A stretch of 64,000 nt of DNA, taken from NCBI GenBank assembly GCA_027924585.1, contig BSBM01000606.1, positions 12,219,501 through 12,283,500 on the forward strand. The letters run 5' to 3'. Numbering within the stretch: the first letter of the stretch is position 1; each line of letters opens with the position of its first letter. This stretch comes from Larix kaempferi. Lineage: Eukaryota > Streptophyta > Pinopsida > Pinales > Pinaceae. Below are positions 46,674-58,286 of the stretch, piece after piece. The notes under the pieces were generated by a model. It ran no database searches. It was given only the letters and a program-made list of their open reading frames with translations, and was not told the DNA's origin. Made by a program: the position numbers and the translations under genes.

Positions 46674-46929
46674 CTCCCTCTTAACTAGGAAGGTATTTCT
46701 CGACACAGTTCTGCTAGACAAGTCTTCTTCTCGAGATCATCGTCATCGATGCATCGTCATCATAATCATCACTGCTACTGCTATCTCAACCAATCTCTAA
46801 CTCTACTCATCATAGGAAGTTCTACAAAGCCAGTCCTTTTTCATACTTGATGTAGGCCCACCACATGTAGGTCTTCATCATCTGTGCAAATGGTCTGATA
46901 GAGGTGGCCTCTCAGGAATAATTTTATGT

Positions 46930-47480
46930 GTGGATGCAATACCGGAAAGAGTATCCCAAGAAAATTTATGTGCCTAAGCACGACCGGCAAGATCTCCCAG
47001 GACTGATTACATGCATCTCCTCCACGATACTTTTAAAGAGCATCCCAAGAACATTTATGTGCCGCAGCATGATCAACAAAATCTCTAAAGAGCATCCCAG
47101 GACTTATTACGAGCACACAGCTCAACCTCTCGTATCTCCAGGACTGATTACATGTGGATAGACAAAACCTTTAAAGAGCCTCCCAGGAACATTTATGTGC
47201 CACAGCACGACTGGCAAGATCTCTAAAGAGCATCCCAGGACTAATTATGAGCACACAGCTCAACCTCTTGGATCTCCAGGACTGATTACATGTCTCCATA
47301 GTAATACCTCATCCCAGGACTGATTAAGAGCACATAGCTCAACCTATCGGATATTTGAGGACTGATTACATACTACATAGCAATATTGGAAAGCGTACCC
47401 CAGGAACATTTATGTGCCACAGCACAACCGGCAAGATCTCCCAAGACTGATTACATGAGATTTGCACAACCTACCACATA
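46930..47480. repeat. Diverged tandem repeat in element D
   Basis: Irregular units with AAAGAGCATCCCAGGA, GAGCACACAGCTCAACCTC and CCAGGACTGATTACATG, comparable in position to the 90-bp array of B. Confidence 0.8.
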
Positions 47481-47489
47481 TCATCTCTG

Positions 47490-48060
47490 ACCTCCAAGTA
47501 TCAATCTGATACTCATGATCCAACGGATCGTCATCACATGAGGCATCATCCTGATGCCCATGATCATACTGATCATCATCACTGTACCATCCTGGTACAT
47601 ATCATTTGGAGCAACATCCTGAAGCTCATCATCATGATCAACCTGATCATATAATGCATCCACCTGATGCATACCAAGTATCTACCTGATACATATCATC
47701 ATACATGATCCCTCTGATCATACAGTGTATCCACCTGATACAAATACAAATACATGATCCACCTGATCATATATGATTCATATCAACATACATGATCTAC
47801 CTGATCATACAATGTATCCACCTGATACATATACAGATACATGGTCCAAGCATCCAACATGATGCATATACAAAATACATACAAATGATCCAACTGATCA
47901 TATCCAGCATCCAACATGATGCATACATACATATAAATGATCCAACTGACCATATCTAGCATCAACACAATGCGTACATACATACAAATATAAATGATCC
48001 AACTAATCATATCCAGCATGATGCATATACAGAGCAGTAACTGGAGCATCGTCCTGATAC
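47490..48060. repeat. Palindromic stem-loop array in element D
   Basis: Short inverted repeats with paired changes: AGTATC/GATACT around AATCT (47497-47513), GGCATC/GATGCC around ATCCT (47542-47558), TGTACC/GGTACA around ATCCT (47583-47599), then ATGCATC/GATGCAT, GTATC/GATAC and ATGATC/GATCAT units as in B. Confidence 0.88.
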
Positions 48061-48164
48061 TCATCATCCAACGCTTACATCCACAGCCATGTGAAGGATC
48101 CTCCTTCCAACATGCTTGGAATGGCTTCAGCAAATGTGTCCATCACTTCTTCCTTGAAGTGTCG

Positions 48165-49130
48165 TCGATCTGAAGAACACCAAGCCTCTCCCTGAAGTAC
48201 TCGAACTTCACCCTAGCTAGTGGTTTCATCAGCACATATGCAATCTACTTGTCCGTCGCAATATACAAAAGCTTCACAGCTCCTCTCTGCACCATATCCC
48301 TGATATAGTGATATTTGATCTCTATGTGTTTCGACCTGTCATGAAACACTGGGTTCTCAGACAGCTTCACACAACTTTGGTTTCGCAAACGGTACCAGTA
48401 GCATCCAACGGGAGATCAAATAACTCAGACAATAGCTTCCGTAGCCATACTACCTCACAACTAGATGAATAGGCTGCAACATACTCTACCTCAGCTGTAC
48501 TCAGTGCTACGCAGGATTGCTTCCTGCTGAACCAAGAGATCACACCTGATCCCATACTAAAGCAGCACCCAGATGTGCTCTTCCTATCTGCAGCACTGCC
48601 AGCCCAAACTGAATCAACATAACCCTACAGGTTAAAATTTTGATTCACTTCATACTTGAGCCCATAATCCACTGTACCCTTCAGGTACCTCAAAACATGC
48701 TTTACAGCAACCAGGTGAACACTCCTCAGATCCGTCAGGAACTGGTTCAATGTGTTCACCGCAAATCAAATGTCTGGTCTCGTGTTCGTCAGGTACATCA
48801 AGGACCCGATCATCTGACGATATATAGAGACATCAACCGGGTCAGATGAAGCATCACATAGAAGCTTTAGATTCGATGGCATGGGTGTGGCCATGGCCTT
48901 GCAATCCATCATCCTGAATCTCTTCAGGATATCTATTGTGTACTTCACTTGACTAAGGAAGATCCCACCTGAATTCTGCCACACCTCCATACCTAGGAGA
49001 TAATGCATCATTCCAAAAGTTCTTCATATCGAATTCAGTAGCAAACTTCCTCTTTGTATCACACCAAGTTCTGGGAGCTTGCTACAAGCCATACACGGCT
49101 TTCTTCAATCTGCACACATGTGACTCCCTG
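48165..49130 (-). pseudogene. Element D RT C-terminal part and RNase H
   Basis: Minus strand, several frames: FATEFDMKN, MMHYLLGMEVWQNSGG, TPMPSNLKLLCDASS, MIGSLMYLTNTRPDI, LRYLKGTVDYGL, then RNase H with GYVDS, ADRKSTSGCCFSMGSG, SRKQSCVALSTAEVEYV, VFHDRSKHIEIKYHYIRD and VKFEYFRERLGVL. The stretch between APRTW and KFATEF, where the YVDD active site belongs, is deleted (about 60 residues). The gene is therefore inactive. Confidence 0.87.
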
Positions 49131-49298
49131 TCAGGTCTTGGGACTACATCCCAAACATCTTCTTCATGATAGATGGATCATGGCATTCCATTTCTTCATC
49201 CCAGATCCTGGGAACTTCAATATCTTCAATAGATATCTTTGTTGTTGGAACAAATGTTGTAGTCCTTTTGTAGGTGAAGATATATGGTCTTTCCTACA

Positions 49299-49700
49299 AA
49301 ACAAGTTAAATTGCATGATTAGAAACATCTCATAATTTTCAGAAAAAAATTCTTTACACATAAAGAAATATGTCATGTAGTCATGCAGTTATCTTAGCCA
49401 ATGCTTCAATACAACATTTATCCATGTTCCACAACTTTCTAGATGCCTTCCAGTCTCTACCAGAACATTGTTAAGAGTTTGCACTACTCCCAACATGTCA
49501 GCAAAGAGGTTTCATTCTAGATAAGTAGCAATGGAATGTTGTACAGTGCCATAGGACACTTACCCATCACATGCATATTAGTAGTATACTGTTCATTAAT
49601 GCAATCTTTCTAATATGCACAATACATCTCCTAAGTCTAGGAACATAAGCATAATATTATTTAAACAAACAAAATAGGCAAGAAATGATAATTGAAATAC
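49299..49700 (-). other. Intron-like conserved block in element D
   Basis: About 400 bp between the integrase end and the RT linker. The minus strand starts near AAAGATAAGTATTT and ends TTAACTTGTTTTGTAG before GAAAGACC, after which the linker PYIFTYKRTTTFVPTTK reads on. Homologous blocks in B and C keep both borders. Confidence 0.5.
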
Positions 49701-49879
49701 TTATCTTTGTTTGTTTGTTGGGTGGACTCCCTCTGAGTCTTTGCTTCCTGGCAGGAGCTGCTGAAGTAGCTTCTTCTACACCTTTCTGTTGTGGAATGTA
49801 GGAAGATGGTCAACTCCCTCTAAAAATATGCATCCTTGCAGGAGCTGCTGGAGTGTGCTCCTGGATTACCTGTCCTTGA

Positions 49880-50632
49880 ACTTATATTCATCCTTGCTGA
49901 CATCAATCTTCTTGAACCCTAGAAAGTATATTCTGTAAGCCTTCGAGCTTTCACTATAACCCACAAAGATACCCTTCCTTCCTGAACGATCTAGTTTAGT
50001 CCTTTTTTTTTTCCTTTAGGACATTAGTGTATACTGGACAACCAAATATTCTGAGATGGCTGACTTCAAGTTTCTTACCAGAAAAGACCTCTTCTGGTGT
50101 CTTGTTGTCCAATATCTTATGGGGTGTTCTGTTCTACACATATTCAGCTGTTCTAGCTGCTTCTGCCCATAGATGCATAGGTAGATACTGGTCATGCCCT
50201 TGCTGCTTCCATGATTGTTCTGTTCTTCCTTTCTGCAACTCTGTTCTGTTGAGGATTGTAAGGAGCAGTCAACCCCCTCTTAATCCCTGAATCACTACAA
50301 AGCTTCTTGAAGTAACTTGAGGTGAATTCTCCACCATTGTTGGATCTGAATGTTTTGATCTTCTTGTCAGTTTGATTCTCCATCAATGTTTTGAATTCCT
50401 TGAACTTATCAAACACCTCATCTTTGTTCTTCAAGAAGTATACCCAAGTCTTCCTGGAGAAGTCATCAATAAATGAGACATAGTAAACATACCCACTTAG
50501 AGAACTGAATGACATAGGACCACATACATCTGAGTGGATGATTTCCAGGATATCTTTTTCCTTTCTTTCACTGCTTGCGAAATCCTTCTTAATATTCTTA
50601 CCTTTTTGCACATCCTTTGCAAACACCTTCAT
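49880..50632 (-). pseudogene. Element D integrase core and C-terminal part
   Basis: Minus frame 50192-50632: KDILEIIHSDVCGPMS (first catalytic Asp), FIDDFSRKTWVYFLK, FRSNNGGEFTS (second catalytic Asp replaced by Asn), PQQNRVAERKNRTIMEAAR (Glu present). It continues in another frame with NRTPHKILDNKTPEEVFSG, LRIFGCPVY and GRKGIFVGYSESSKAYRIY. A frameshift near 50600 separates it from the gag-protease frame. Confidence 0.88.
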
Positions 50633-52079
50633 GTTTGGTCTTGATTTTAGGAAGATGCTCTACAGCCTTGCTTGTAATTGGAAGTGCCCTATAGTGCATA
50701 TGAGCAAGTTTTCTATGCCAAAGTTCAGTTGCCTCCATGGATTCATGCACCATGGCATGTTCAGGTTGTCCTTTTAATTTATACAAACCTCCCTCTTTCT
50801 CTCCAATCACTACTGCATCATGTATGGTCTTTCCCTTTGGCCACATTTGGACTTGGCCATCCACAAATGCAACCCTCATACCTTTTGCATCCAATGCAGA
50901 GATGGAGAGTAAGTTCTTCTTGAGCCCAGGTACATAAAGGACTTCTTTCATCTTCAAAGATTTTCCAGAATCTAGGTTGTAGGAGGCTTCACCACTTCCT
51001 TTGATTGGGTATTGATAATCATCCCCAAGTTTCACCTTATGGGGTGATTCATGTTCCGATAGATTCACAAAATATTCCTTAAATCCAGTCATGTGTTTGG
51101 AAGCCCCACTGTCAATTAACCAATCATTACAACCATGGGAGATAGTACCTGTGAGAGCAGAGATTAGAACATACTCTTCTTCACTTGATGAGTCATCATT
51201 ACTATCATCACTTTCTTCCCTAGCCTTCTTCTTTGGAGGTTCATCATCTTCGGTAGCATGATCATGGTACCTTCTTTTGTTACCCTTCTTCTTCTTGCTA
51301 GAGTTGTTGTTGTTGTGTTTGTCCCTTTTGTTCTTGGTACATTCTGAAGCAAACTGACCCTTCTCATTACAAGTGAAACACCTTAGATCTTTCTTGTCTT
51401 TGTGAAAATGATAAGAAGATTTATTCTTGTGATGGGATGGCTCCCTCTTGAACTTGCCCTTCTTAGTGTGAGTTGTGAGAGCTTGATCTTCATTTCCCAT
51501 CTTCTCTTCTCTTGCCACAAGCCTTGCTTCTTCTTGAGAACATTCCTCCCATAATCTGCTGAAGGAGATTAACTTCTTTCTGGCACAAATCCCCTGCATA
51601 AAAGAGTCCCATGACCTAGGTAGGCCATTCAAAGTAGTCATAACAATTTCACCATTCTCCACCATTTCATCTACAGCTTCAAGTTGTTCCTTGATCGGAG
51701 AGACCTTGGAGAAATAGGATTGAATGGTTTCTCCATTCAACATCTTGACCCCTTTTAATTGATTCCGCAGGGCCATCTTCCGATTTATGTTCTTTCCTTC
51801 AAATAGCTTGGTCAAGGAGTCAAACATAGCCTTGGGTGTATTTAGAGAAGACGCATGGGGTATGAGATGGTCTTTGATAGAATCAATAATGATTCTCTTT
51901 GCCTTGACCAAGTTCTTCTTATGCAATACCTTAGCCTCCTCATCCTCTGGGATAGGGATGTCTTCTTTTATATATAAGTCCAACTCATTCTCTTCCAGGA
52001 TTAACCCAATCCTATACTTCCAAGCTCGGAAGTTATCAGCCCCTTCAAGCTTGTCCTCAAGGTTGATGTGGTGAGACAT
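50598..52079 (-). pseudogene. Element D gag-protease-preintegrase frame
   Basis: An open frame of 493 codons from the ATG at 52077-52079 (chosen because MSHHINLEDKLEGADNFRAW is the usual copia gag start; 16 more open codons precede it). Gag residues 1-210 include FRAWKYRIGLILEE and LNGLPRSWDSFMQGI. A zinc knuckle follows at about 234-247 with CFTC and EC but Gln where His is expected. A basic/acidic serine-rich stretch precedes the protease motif WLIDSGASKHMTGF (near residue 320) and the pre-integrase ELWHRKLAHMHYRALP with CKGC at the end. The frame is lost before the integrase core, so it is classed as broken. Confidence 0.88.
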
Positions 52080-52640
52080 CTTAAAGAGTACTTTAATTGG
52101 AAATAGAAAATATTTAGGTCTTACCACTTGAAATACTAAAAACTGGATCTAGTCCTAGATTAGGGTTTGTCAAAAAAACCCTAAAAATTCAAAATGTGAA
52201 TTTCAACTTTCTGAAAGGATAGAAAGATGCACCTTGATGAGCTGATCATCCTGGTGCATTCAGAATTTGAGATCAGCAAAGTTTTACCCTTCAGATTTGA
52301 CTTTTTGTCCTCCGGGGTTCACTAGGGAGAGCCCTGAATTAGGGTTTGAGTTTCCCGAAGATCTACCCAGCCAAAAATCTTGATCTAAAGCTCTAAACTT
52401 TTATTTTTGCAAGGCGCTTTCAGATATGTCTTCAGATTTCAGAAATTCCTATTTTTGTAGAAACCATAATTTTTAGGGCCAAATTTGAAAATGCTCAGAA
52501 TTGAATTCTGATTGGACAGATGGATTCTCCTTGATGAGTAGAGTCAATCTACTATAATGATTTTCCAAAATCTATGGAGAGAACCCAATAAACAAGAAAT
52601 GCAAGTTTCCGTCACTACAAAATGTCTTCTTCTCAGGTTA
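52080..52640 (-). other. Element D leader
   Basis: Non-coding sequence between primer-binding site and gag, related to the leaders of B and C near its gag end. Confidence 0.6.
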
Positions 52641-52652
52641 GCTCTGATACCA
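52641..52652 (-). other. Element D primer-binding site
   Basis: Minus-strand TGGTATCAGAGC adjoining the 5' LTR. Confidence 0.93.
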
Positions 52653-53257
52653 TGTTAAATTTTGAGCATTAATTCATAATACTCTTGGATCTTTACTGAG
52701 AGAATAACATATACAGTATATCAATACATAACAATCACAATAAGCATGACAAGCATCACAAGAATCAAAAGCATGAGAGACAAGAGACACAGAGTTTCCA
52801 TGGGGAAAACCCTAAGGTGAAAAACCCCACAACTTCCCCAGAGATAGAGAGAGAAATGGCTCAACCAAAGTACAACCAAAATACACTTGAGATAGTCTCC
52901 TAGAGCAGATGATCCTCCTCCTCACTAGTGTGCCACTTTCTGAGTGAGAGAAGTGTGTCTTTCTGAATGATCCAAATAGAGATCTCCTGATATCTATTTA
53001 TACTTAACCTGTTTGCCCAGTTACACTATGGAGCCGACTTGTCTATCTAGATACATCCACAATATAATATATATTTCAGGGCCGACCCCACACATGGTGG
53101 TCTAATAACCCATCGGCAAGTACACACACTTGCGACGCTTGTCAATCCACATGACGACACTTCCTTATAGAGGAATAACACATCTCTTATAAGGGTACAA
53201 TAAATATATATGGAATACATAGATGAAATACATTCCGAAGTTACATATACATCAACA
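52653..53257 (-). repeat. Element D 5' LTR
   Basis: 605 bp with TG...CA ends; carries GGCCGACCCC...GGTCTAATAACCC once and a minus-strand TATAAAT word. Confidence 0.92.
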
Positions 53258-54618
53258 CTAGCACAGTCTAAGAGGTCTCTCTCAACAAATCTATAAAAGA
53301 CTGGAAATATTCAATAAAATTGTAGCCAAAAGGAATTCTCAGATTTGATAAAAGACTGAAAATAATTACTAATAAACGCACAGCCTCTCAGATCAAGATA
53401 TTCAATCAAAACTCATATTCAGAAGGTCAGAATTCTTTAGGGACAGATTGTTTTAATGTTTGGAGGGACAATCAGGGAGAAAACTATTGGGCAATGGAGT
53501 CAAAAGATAAAACATAAAACAAATAACAGTGCAACTGCATAAGATGTCTAAACAGAAGTAGGGTAGCAACCAACTAGTAGTCAAAATGCTTTTAGTTGGT
53601 GGATTATAAGAAGAATGAACAGTCCATTGATATAAGGCATATGATAATGAATCCTACATCAACTTTAGTAGAAATTAGGAGGTGAAATGCTTGAAATGAG
53701 AAAGAACAGAGCATATTGTTATGAATTCTGTCTTATTGCTACACTTATTCAAGCATGAAGGAATATTATAGACTTAAATAACAAAGAAAGAGACACAGAT
53801 TTACATAAGAGAAAGAAGGACAGACTACCAGACCAATCACACAGGAAATCTCTGCAAAAATCTAGCTTCAACACTACAAATTTATTCAAGAAAATGCTTC
53901 AAAACAGAGGCAAGCTCCCCAGGCCTCAGCTAGATGATTTTCCAACCCATTCTTCTTCTATTACATTCAATTTATAGATCTACTCGGCCGTAGGGTCGAG
54001 CTATCTTAGTAAGAAGATGTTACAACAACATTTGACACCTATACAAAGAGATTCAACAACTTAAGAGTTGGTTTCAATAAATCTTGAACAGTTTTGGCCG
54101 TGGACTGCTGAAAAATGCCTCTCGGTGCCACGGCTGTATATCCCAAATGGTGATAGATGTGTATAAACGCAAAGTGGTTTTTGTATATTGGACCATGCTA
54201 AAAAAAAAATCTTTTAGTTTCCTCAGATTTGTCTCCAGCTGGCCAGGATCTGCTCCGGAAATTGATGACTCACCCAGAAAATGCGAATTCTGGAAAATTA
54301 CCCTCTGGAAAACCTTTCGATTCTCCTAAACCGTGACACTTGTGCAGATTATGAGAGAGTTTATTGGAGATTGGCCCGTGATGGAGATAAATATCTCTCA
54401 ATTTCCTAAAATTTCTTCTGGTTTGGCTGAAATAGCTGCTTCAAAATGATGACTAAAACAGTCATTTTCATGAAAAACCCCCATACCTTTCACACGAAAT
54501 TACATTTGGCTTGAATTTTATTTTCTTTTGCAATTTAAGGACTTGAATGTTGATGTGCTGATCCCCTTATTGTTGATCAATACCCCCCCAACAACTTAGC
54601 ACAAAGTGGGTGCTAACA
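53258..54618 (-). repeat. LARD-like element 5' LTR, main segment
   Basis: Continues 45993-46081; matches 40112-41473 to the end GTGCTAACA, followed by target repeat ATCCT. Confidence 0.92.
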
Positions 54619-55539
54619 ATCCTAAATAGCTAGATCTGAAGGACGAGTAGGTGGCTTCCATGGCCCAATGGAGCACTGCCAGCACAAGCTATTCTTCTCC
54701 TATGTGCATGACAGAATCAGAGGCTGTTGATTTGGGTAGCTCAGCTCGAATGAACTCATCATTATGATTCCAAGTTACTCTGAATTAGTTAGGATATTTT
54801 GATATTTTGTAAGCCTATAAAGGTGGGTTCCGAACAAAACCAAAGGATTGGACGTTTTTGTTTCAGAGAGATTGCTGCTCTACACTGTATTTGAATTCAG
54901 CGTTTTAATTCAATGAGTAGACCCGATTTTTGAGATTGAGATTCCTTTGATGTGTGTTCTGATGTCTATTGCTACCTGTGTATGTGTTTCTTCTTTGTAT
55001 TCCCATTAATTGTTTACTTCTGCATTACCTAAAGATCAAGATTACATGGTCTAGAATTCATGCCCACATGCTCCAGATGCATATGACTGGGTATTCCACC
55101 CTTTTCCTCTTGAAGTTGCGGTTTAGAATTCATTCTTAAATGCTCTATCCCTATGGTAGAACTTGTCTCCCTTATCTGCCTTCACCCACTGATTAGTTTG
55201 ACGTGAAAGAACCATGTCTACCTTTACTCTTGTCTCTGCAATCGTGGTCCAAATCTGCCATTGATAACATAACCCACCGAAGTTGACTCCATGCCCAACT
55301 GTCCTCCTATTCTTAACTCCAACCAACCAAAAACCCTTTTCAATTCATTGTTTTGAAGGTCTAGACATCACTTTGACCAATATCCTTGCCCATTCAAGCT
55401 ATATCCCATTGCTAGAAGCATTAAATGGATATCCCTCCCTGTGGTTGGAAAGGCTAGTTTCCGACCAATAAAGATTGGTTTGCAACAGTTAACCCATGGT
55501 CTTTCCTACCATAACCCAGGAAAATCTTGGGTGATAACA
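54619..55539 (+). repeat. Tat element 3' LTR, second segment
   Basis: Continues 39230-40027 and ends GTGATAACA, the inverted partner of the TGTTAACAC start, followed by the target repeat GGCTG. TATAAA (54816-54821) is a possible promoter TATA box. Confidence 0.85.
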
Positions 55540-55544
55540 GGCTG

Positions 55545-56458
55545 TACTAAACTTCAACTGAGTTCCTAATTCTTGGAACAATCCTTTCCAAAAATTGGAA
55601 GTGAACCTTGTATCATGATCTGAAATTATTGCCTTGGAAAATCCATGCCATTTGAATATCTCTCTCATGAAGATATGTGCAATTTCACTGGCCTTGTGAG
55701 TGGACTTGACTAGAACGAAATGAGATACCTTTGATAGCTTGTCCACCACTACCATGATTGAATCATGATTCTTCACTGTTATAGGGAAACCTGTTATAAA
55801 ATCCATCGAGATCACTTCCCACTTCCATTCTTGAATGTGAAATGGATGCAACAATCCTGTTGGATGTTGATGCTTTGCCTTGACTTGTTGGCAGTTTTTA
55901 CACCTAGCAATGTACTCAGCTATGTCCTTCTTCATACCCTTCCAAAAGTACTTCTTTCTTGCTGCTGTTATAGTTTTCTGATATCCTAGGTGTCCATAAT
56001 ATAGCCTTTGATGTATCTCATCCATCACAAGCTTATTCAAATCTTCACTATCTGGAATGAAAGTCCGGTACCTTGATAGATGAGAAGATCATCATCACCC
56101 AACTGATATATTGAACATGCTTCATCCACTTTACCCTATTGCAATTTTTATTTGACTTGAAGGTAAACTTCATCACTGATTTGAGCTTCTAGAATCATTT
56201 CCTTCAAATCTGATTTACACACACTTACTGTTGTAATATGGAATTTCTTGCTGAGTGCATCAGCAACCCTATTCTCCTTACCTTTGACATGCTTAATCTC
56301 CAAATAAAACTCACAAAGAAACTCCATCCATCTAGTTTTCCTAGCATTCAGATTTGGCTAGTCAACAAAATATTTTAAACTCATGTGATCAGTCCCGATT
56401 TCAATTATTCTTCCCAAGTGATAATGTCTCTATCTCTTGAGAGTATGCACTATGGCTG
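55545..56458 (-). pseudogene. Element E RNase H end and integrase N-terminal/core
   Basis: Minus strand from 56458: IVHTLKR, DHMSLKYFVD, a stop, WMEFLCEFYLEIKHVKGKEN, RVADALSKK (RNase H), then frame 56040-55545: HQRLYYGHLGYQKTITA, RCKNCQQVKAKHQHPTGLL (complete His-His-Cys-Cys zinc motif), WKWEVISMDFITGFP (first Asp), SKVSHFVLVKSTHKASEIA, AIISDHDTRFTSNFW (second Asp). The frame enters the Tat LTR at 55539, so the last residues of the 55489-56040 frame are not integrase. The integrase resumes at 32931. Confidence 0.9.
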
Positions 56459-58240
56459 TGTAATGTTCCCATCCAAATAAATCACTAGAAGGGAAAATTC
56501 AACCAATCTACTAGTTCCCTAGGTTGGGGTGGAAACATTTGGATTTGGAATAAGGGATCTAATAAACTTCAAATGGACATTAGCTTGATGTTAATTTATT
56601 AAAAGGGTCTAAATAAATATTTACAATATAAAAATAAGGTGGCACTTGGTCATGAAGGCACAATCGTGGTGTGGGACCCACACAAAGAAAGATTCCTCAT
56701 GCCACATGGAATCCCATTCTTACCCATTCGAATCCAAGGTGGAGTCTAATGTTCTTGGGAGAGTTGGAAGGTCATTATACTTAGAATTACTCAATGAGGT
56801 TGAATTGGAGTGGAAGAGTAACTCCCACAGAAGAGGAAGAGGCATCTTAGAGATATTGAGACACTTGGGCTAGATTCCCTAGCTTCTATGACAACAATGA
56901 TGAAGATGCTATGAAAATTATGACAAGAATCAGACCTGATTGCTGACATATGACCTATATGACATGTCAGGGATAAAAATAGCCTCCAAGAATGATCTCA
57001 AGGGAGTTAGGGCAGCCAAGAAGCTTCCCCATTCGAATTGGTGGAAGATGGAGACTAGGAATTGTTGGACTAGTGGCACACATTGGAATCTCTTCCCAAC
57101 TCGAGTTGGCATGAAGGTTTTGGAAGGAATTCAAACCATGGATGTCTTGGGAAGTTTATAAAATACAAGAACAAAGAAGAATAGGAGCTTTTGATCATTT
57201 CTCATTTTGCAAATTGGAGAGCATAGCTTGTCCATGCTAGTGGAGTGTTTACTCTACTTGCCTTAGTACCAATTTCCAGGGTCCAAGATTCCCATCCTAA
57301 TTGGAAATTGGAGAGGCCATTAAGACCTTTCATTTGGATATACATTGGATTCATTTGTTGTAGGTTGAATCTATAGGGATTCTCGTGATATTTTCTTCTT
57401 CAACTTGCTTCCACATCTCTCTCACATTTTTCTTCACATTTTTGCTCTTGGAGGAAGGGCGCACTTTGTGAGATGATGATCTCTTTCGGGCAGGTCATGG
57501 GGCCCCATATATTTATAATCTGATTATTTACTCTGTATTTGATTCTTAGAATAACTTCAGGTCAAAAATCCAAGTGAAACTATGTAAAAATGCCAAACTA
57601 TGTATGAATGGTGCAATTTTCCCCTATATCTTGTTGTGAGAACTTGAAGTTGCTTGGTTTCGATTTGTTTCAATCAATATATGTGATTTTATTTCTATAT
57701 GGAGAGCCATTAATGTACTAAAGAAGTTTCATAAACATTATACAATTCATTGGAACAATTATCTCAAAATTCATACCAAGTTGTGGAGTTTTTCTATCAT
57801 TTCCCCCTATCTGAAAGCATGTCTACAAACCACTGATTTATGGGAGTTGAATCATCCTTTAGTAACTGATTAATGATGAATTTGGGTTCCCATGGAAGTA
57901 TTATAAATATTTCATGTCTCTGTTATGAAATTTGGGAGGTTCGTACTGCATTTGGGAAGCCATTTGTGACTTCTACCCGGGGGTTTGAACCTTGAAATTA
58001 CTAGTAAATTTCTCTATTTTCTCCTGAACTGAAATGAATGTTACAGAAGTATTTTGAGAGTTTCCAAACATCCATAAGATTCATTTTTATGTCTTAATAC
58101 CTTTCAAACACCTTCATACCCAATTCAGAATCATTTGGATCCATTTGGAAGCATTGGAGTCATCACTAGTCTAAGGGTCGAATTGGCCAAAAATTGCAAT
58201 TTTTCCCAATTTTTCCAAATTTAACAAAAGGGACATTGCA
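56459..58240 (+). repeat. Element F 5' LTR
   Basis: 1782 bp, starts TGTAATGTTCCC, ends GACATTGCA; pairs with 62994-64000 over the visible part. Confidence 0.92.
57157..57164 (+). promoter_or_regulatory. TATA box in element F 5' LTR
   Basis: TATAAAAT in a GGGAAGTTTATAAAA context, repeated as GGGAAGTTTATAAAAGAC in the 3' LTR near 63675. Confidence 0.65.
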
Positions 58241-58242
58241 AG

Positions 58243-58254
58243 TGGTATCAGAGC
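58243..58254 (+). other. Element F primer-binding site
   Basis: TGGTATCAGAGC, two bases after the 5' LTR. Confidence 0.93.
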
Positions 58255-58286
58255 ATGGTACTTGCACCTGGTTTGGGTGACCATTT

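Larger units (their letters stand above)
46082..53257 (-). mobile_element. Element D: Ty1/copia retrotransposon, nearly full length
   Basis: A minus-strand copia element in the 5' LTR of the LARD-like element. LTRs are 52653-53257 (605 bp) and 46082-46673 (592 bp). The minus-strand primer site TGGTATCAGAGC (52641-52652) and purine tract AAGAGGGAG (46674-46682) adjoin them. Flanks CCAGC (46077-46081) and CTAGC (53258-53262) are the target duplication with one change. Order on the minus strand: gag, protease, integrase, intron-like block, RT with internal deletion, RNase H, stem-loop arrays, 3' LTR. It is the most complete relative of B and C. Confidence 0.92.
40028..54618 (-). mobile_element. 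Non-autonomous long LTR element (LARD-like) with captured AGPase cDNA
   Basis: A minus-strand element in the Tat 3' LTR with perfect target duplication ATCCT (40023-40027, 54619-54623). The LTRs are 1446 bp: 40028-41473 (3') and 45993-46081 plus 53258-54618 (5', split by copia D). Minus-strand TTGGCGCTGTTGCCAGGGA (about 45972-45990) just inside the 5' LTR is a gypsy-type primer-binding site. The 4.5-kb interior has a short gag-like frame, no pol, a piece of the ADP-glucose pyrophosphorylase large subunit and further unidentified sequence. The boundary next to its 3' LTR resembles that of the Tat element, so Tat elements may mobilise it. Confidence 0.9.
32932..55539 (+). mobile_element. Tat-lineage Ty3/gypsy retrotransposon, interrupted
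   Basis: A plus-strand gypsy element in the integrase gene of E. Perfect 5-bp target duplication GGCTG (32927-32931 and 55540-55544). Its 5' LTR (32932-about 33533) is truncated by a deletion that also removed the primer-binding site and the gag start. Internal region 33558-39058 holds gag, protease, an extra RNase H, RT, RNase H and integrase relics. Its 3' LTR (39230-40027 plus 54624-55539, about 1.7 kb) is split by a nested non-autonomous element. Many stops and frameshifts show that it is dead. Confidence 0.92.

Noticed and set aside
55489-55544. C-terminal tail of the 55489-56040 integrase frame
   Set aside because: This part is the end of the Tat LTR; the real integrase continues at 32931.
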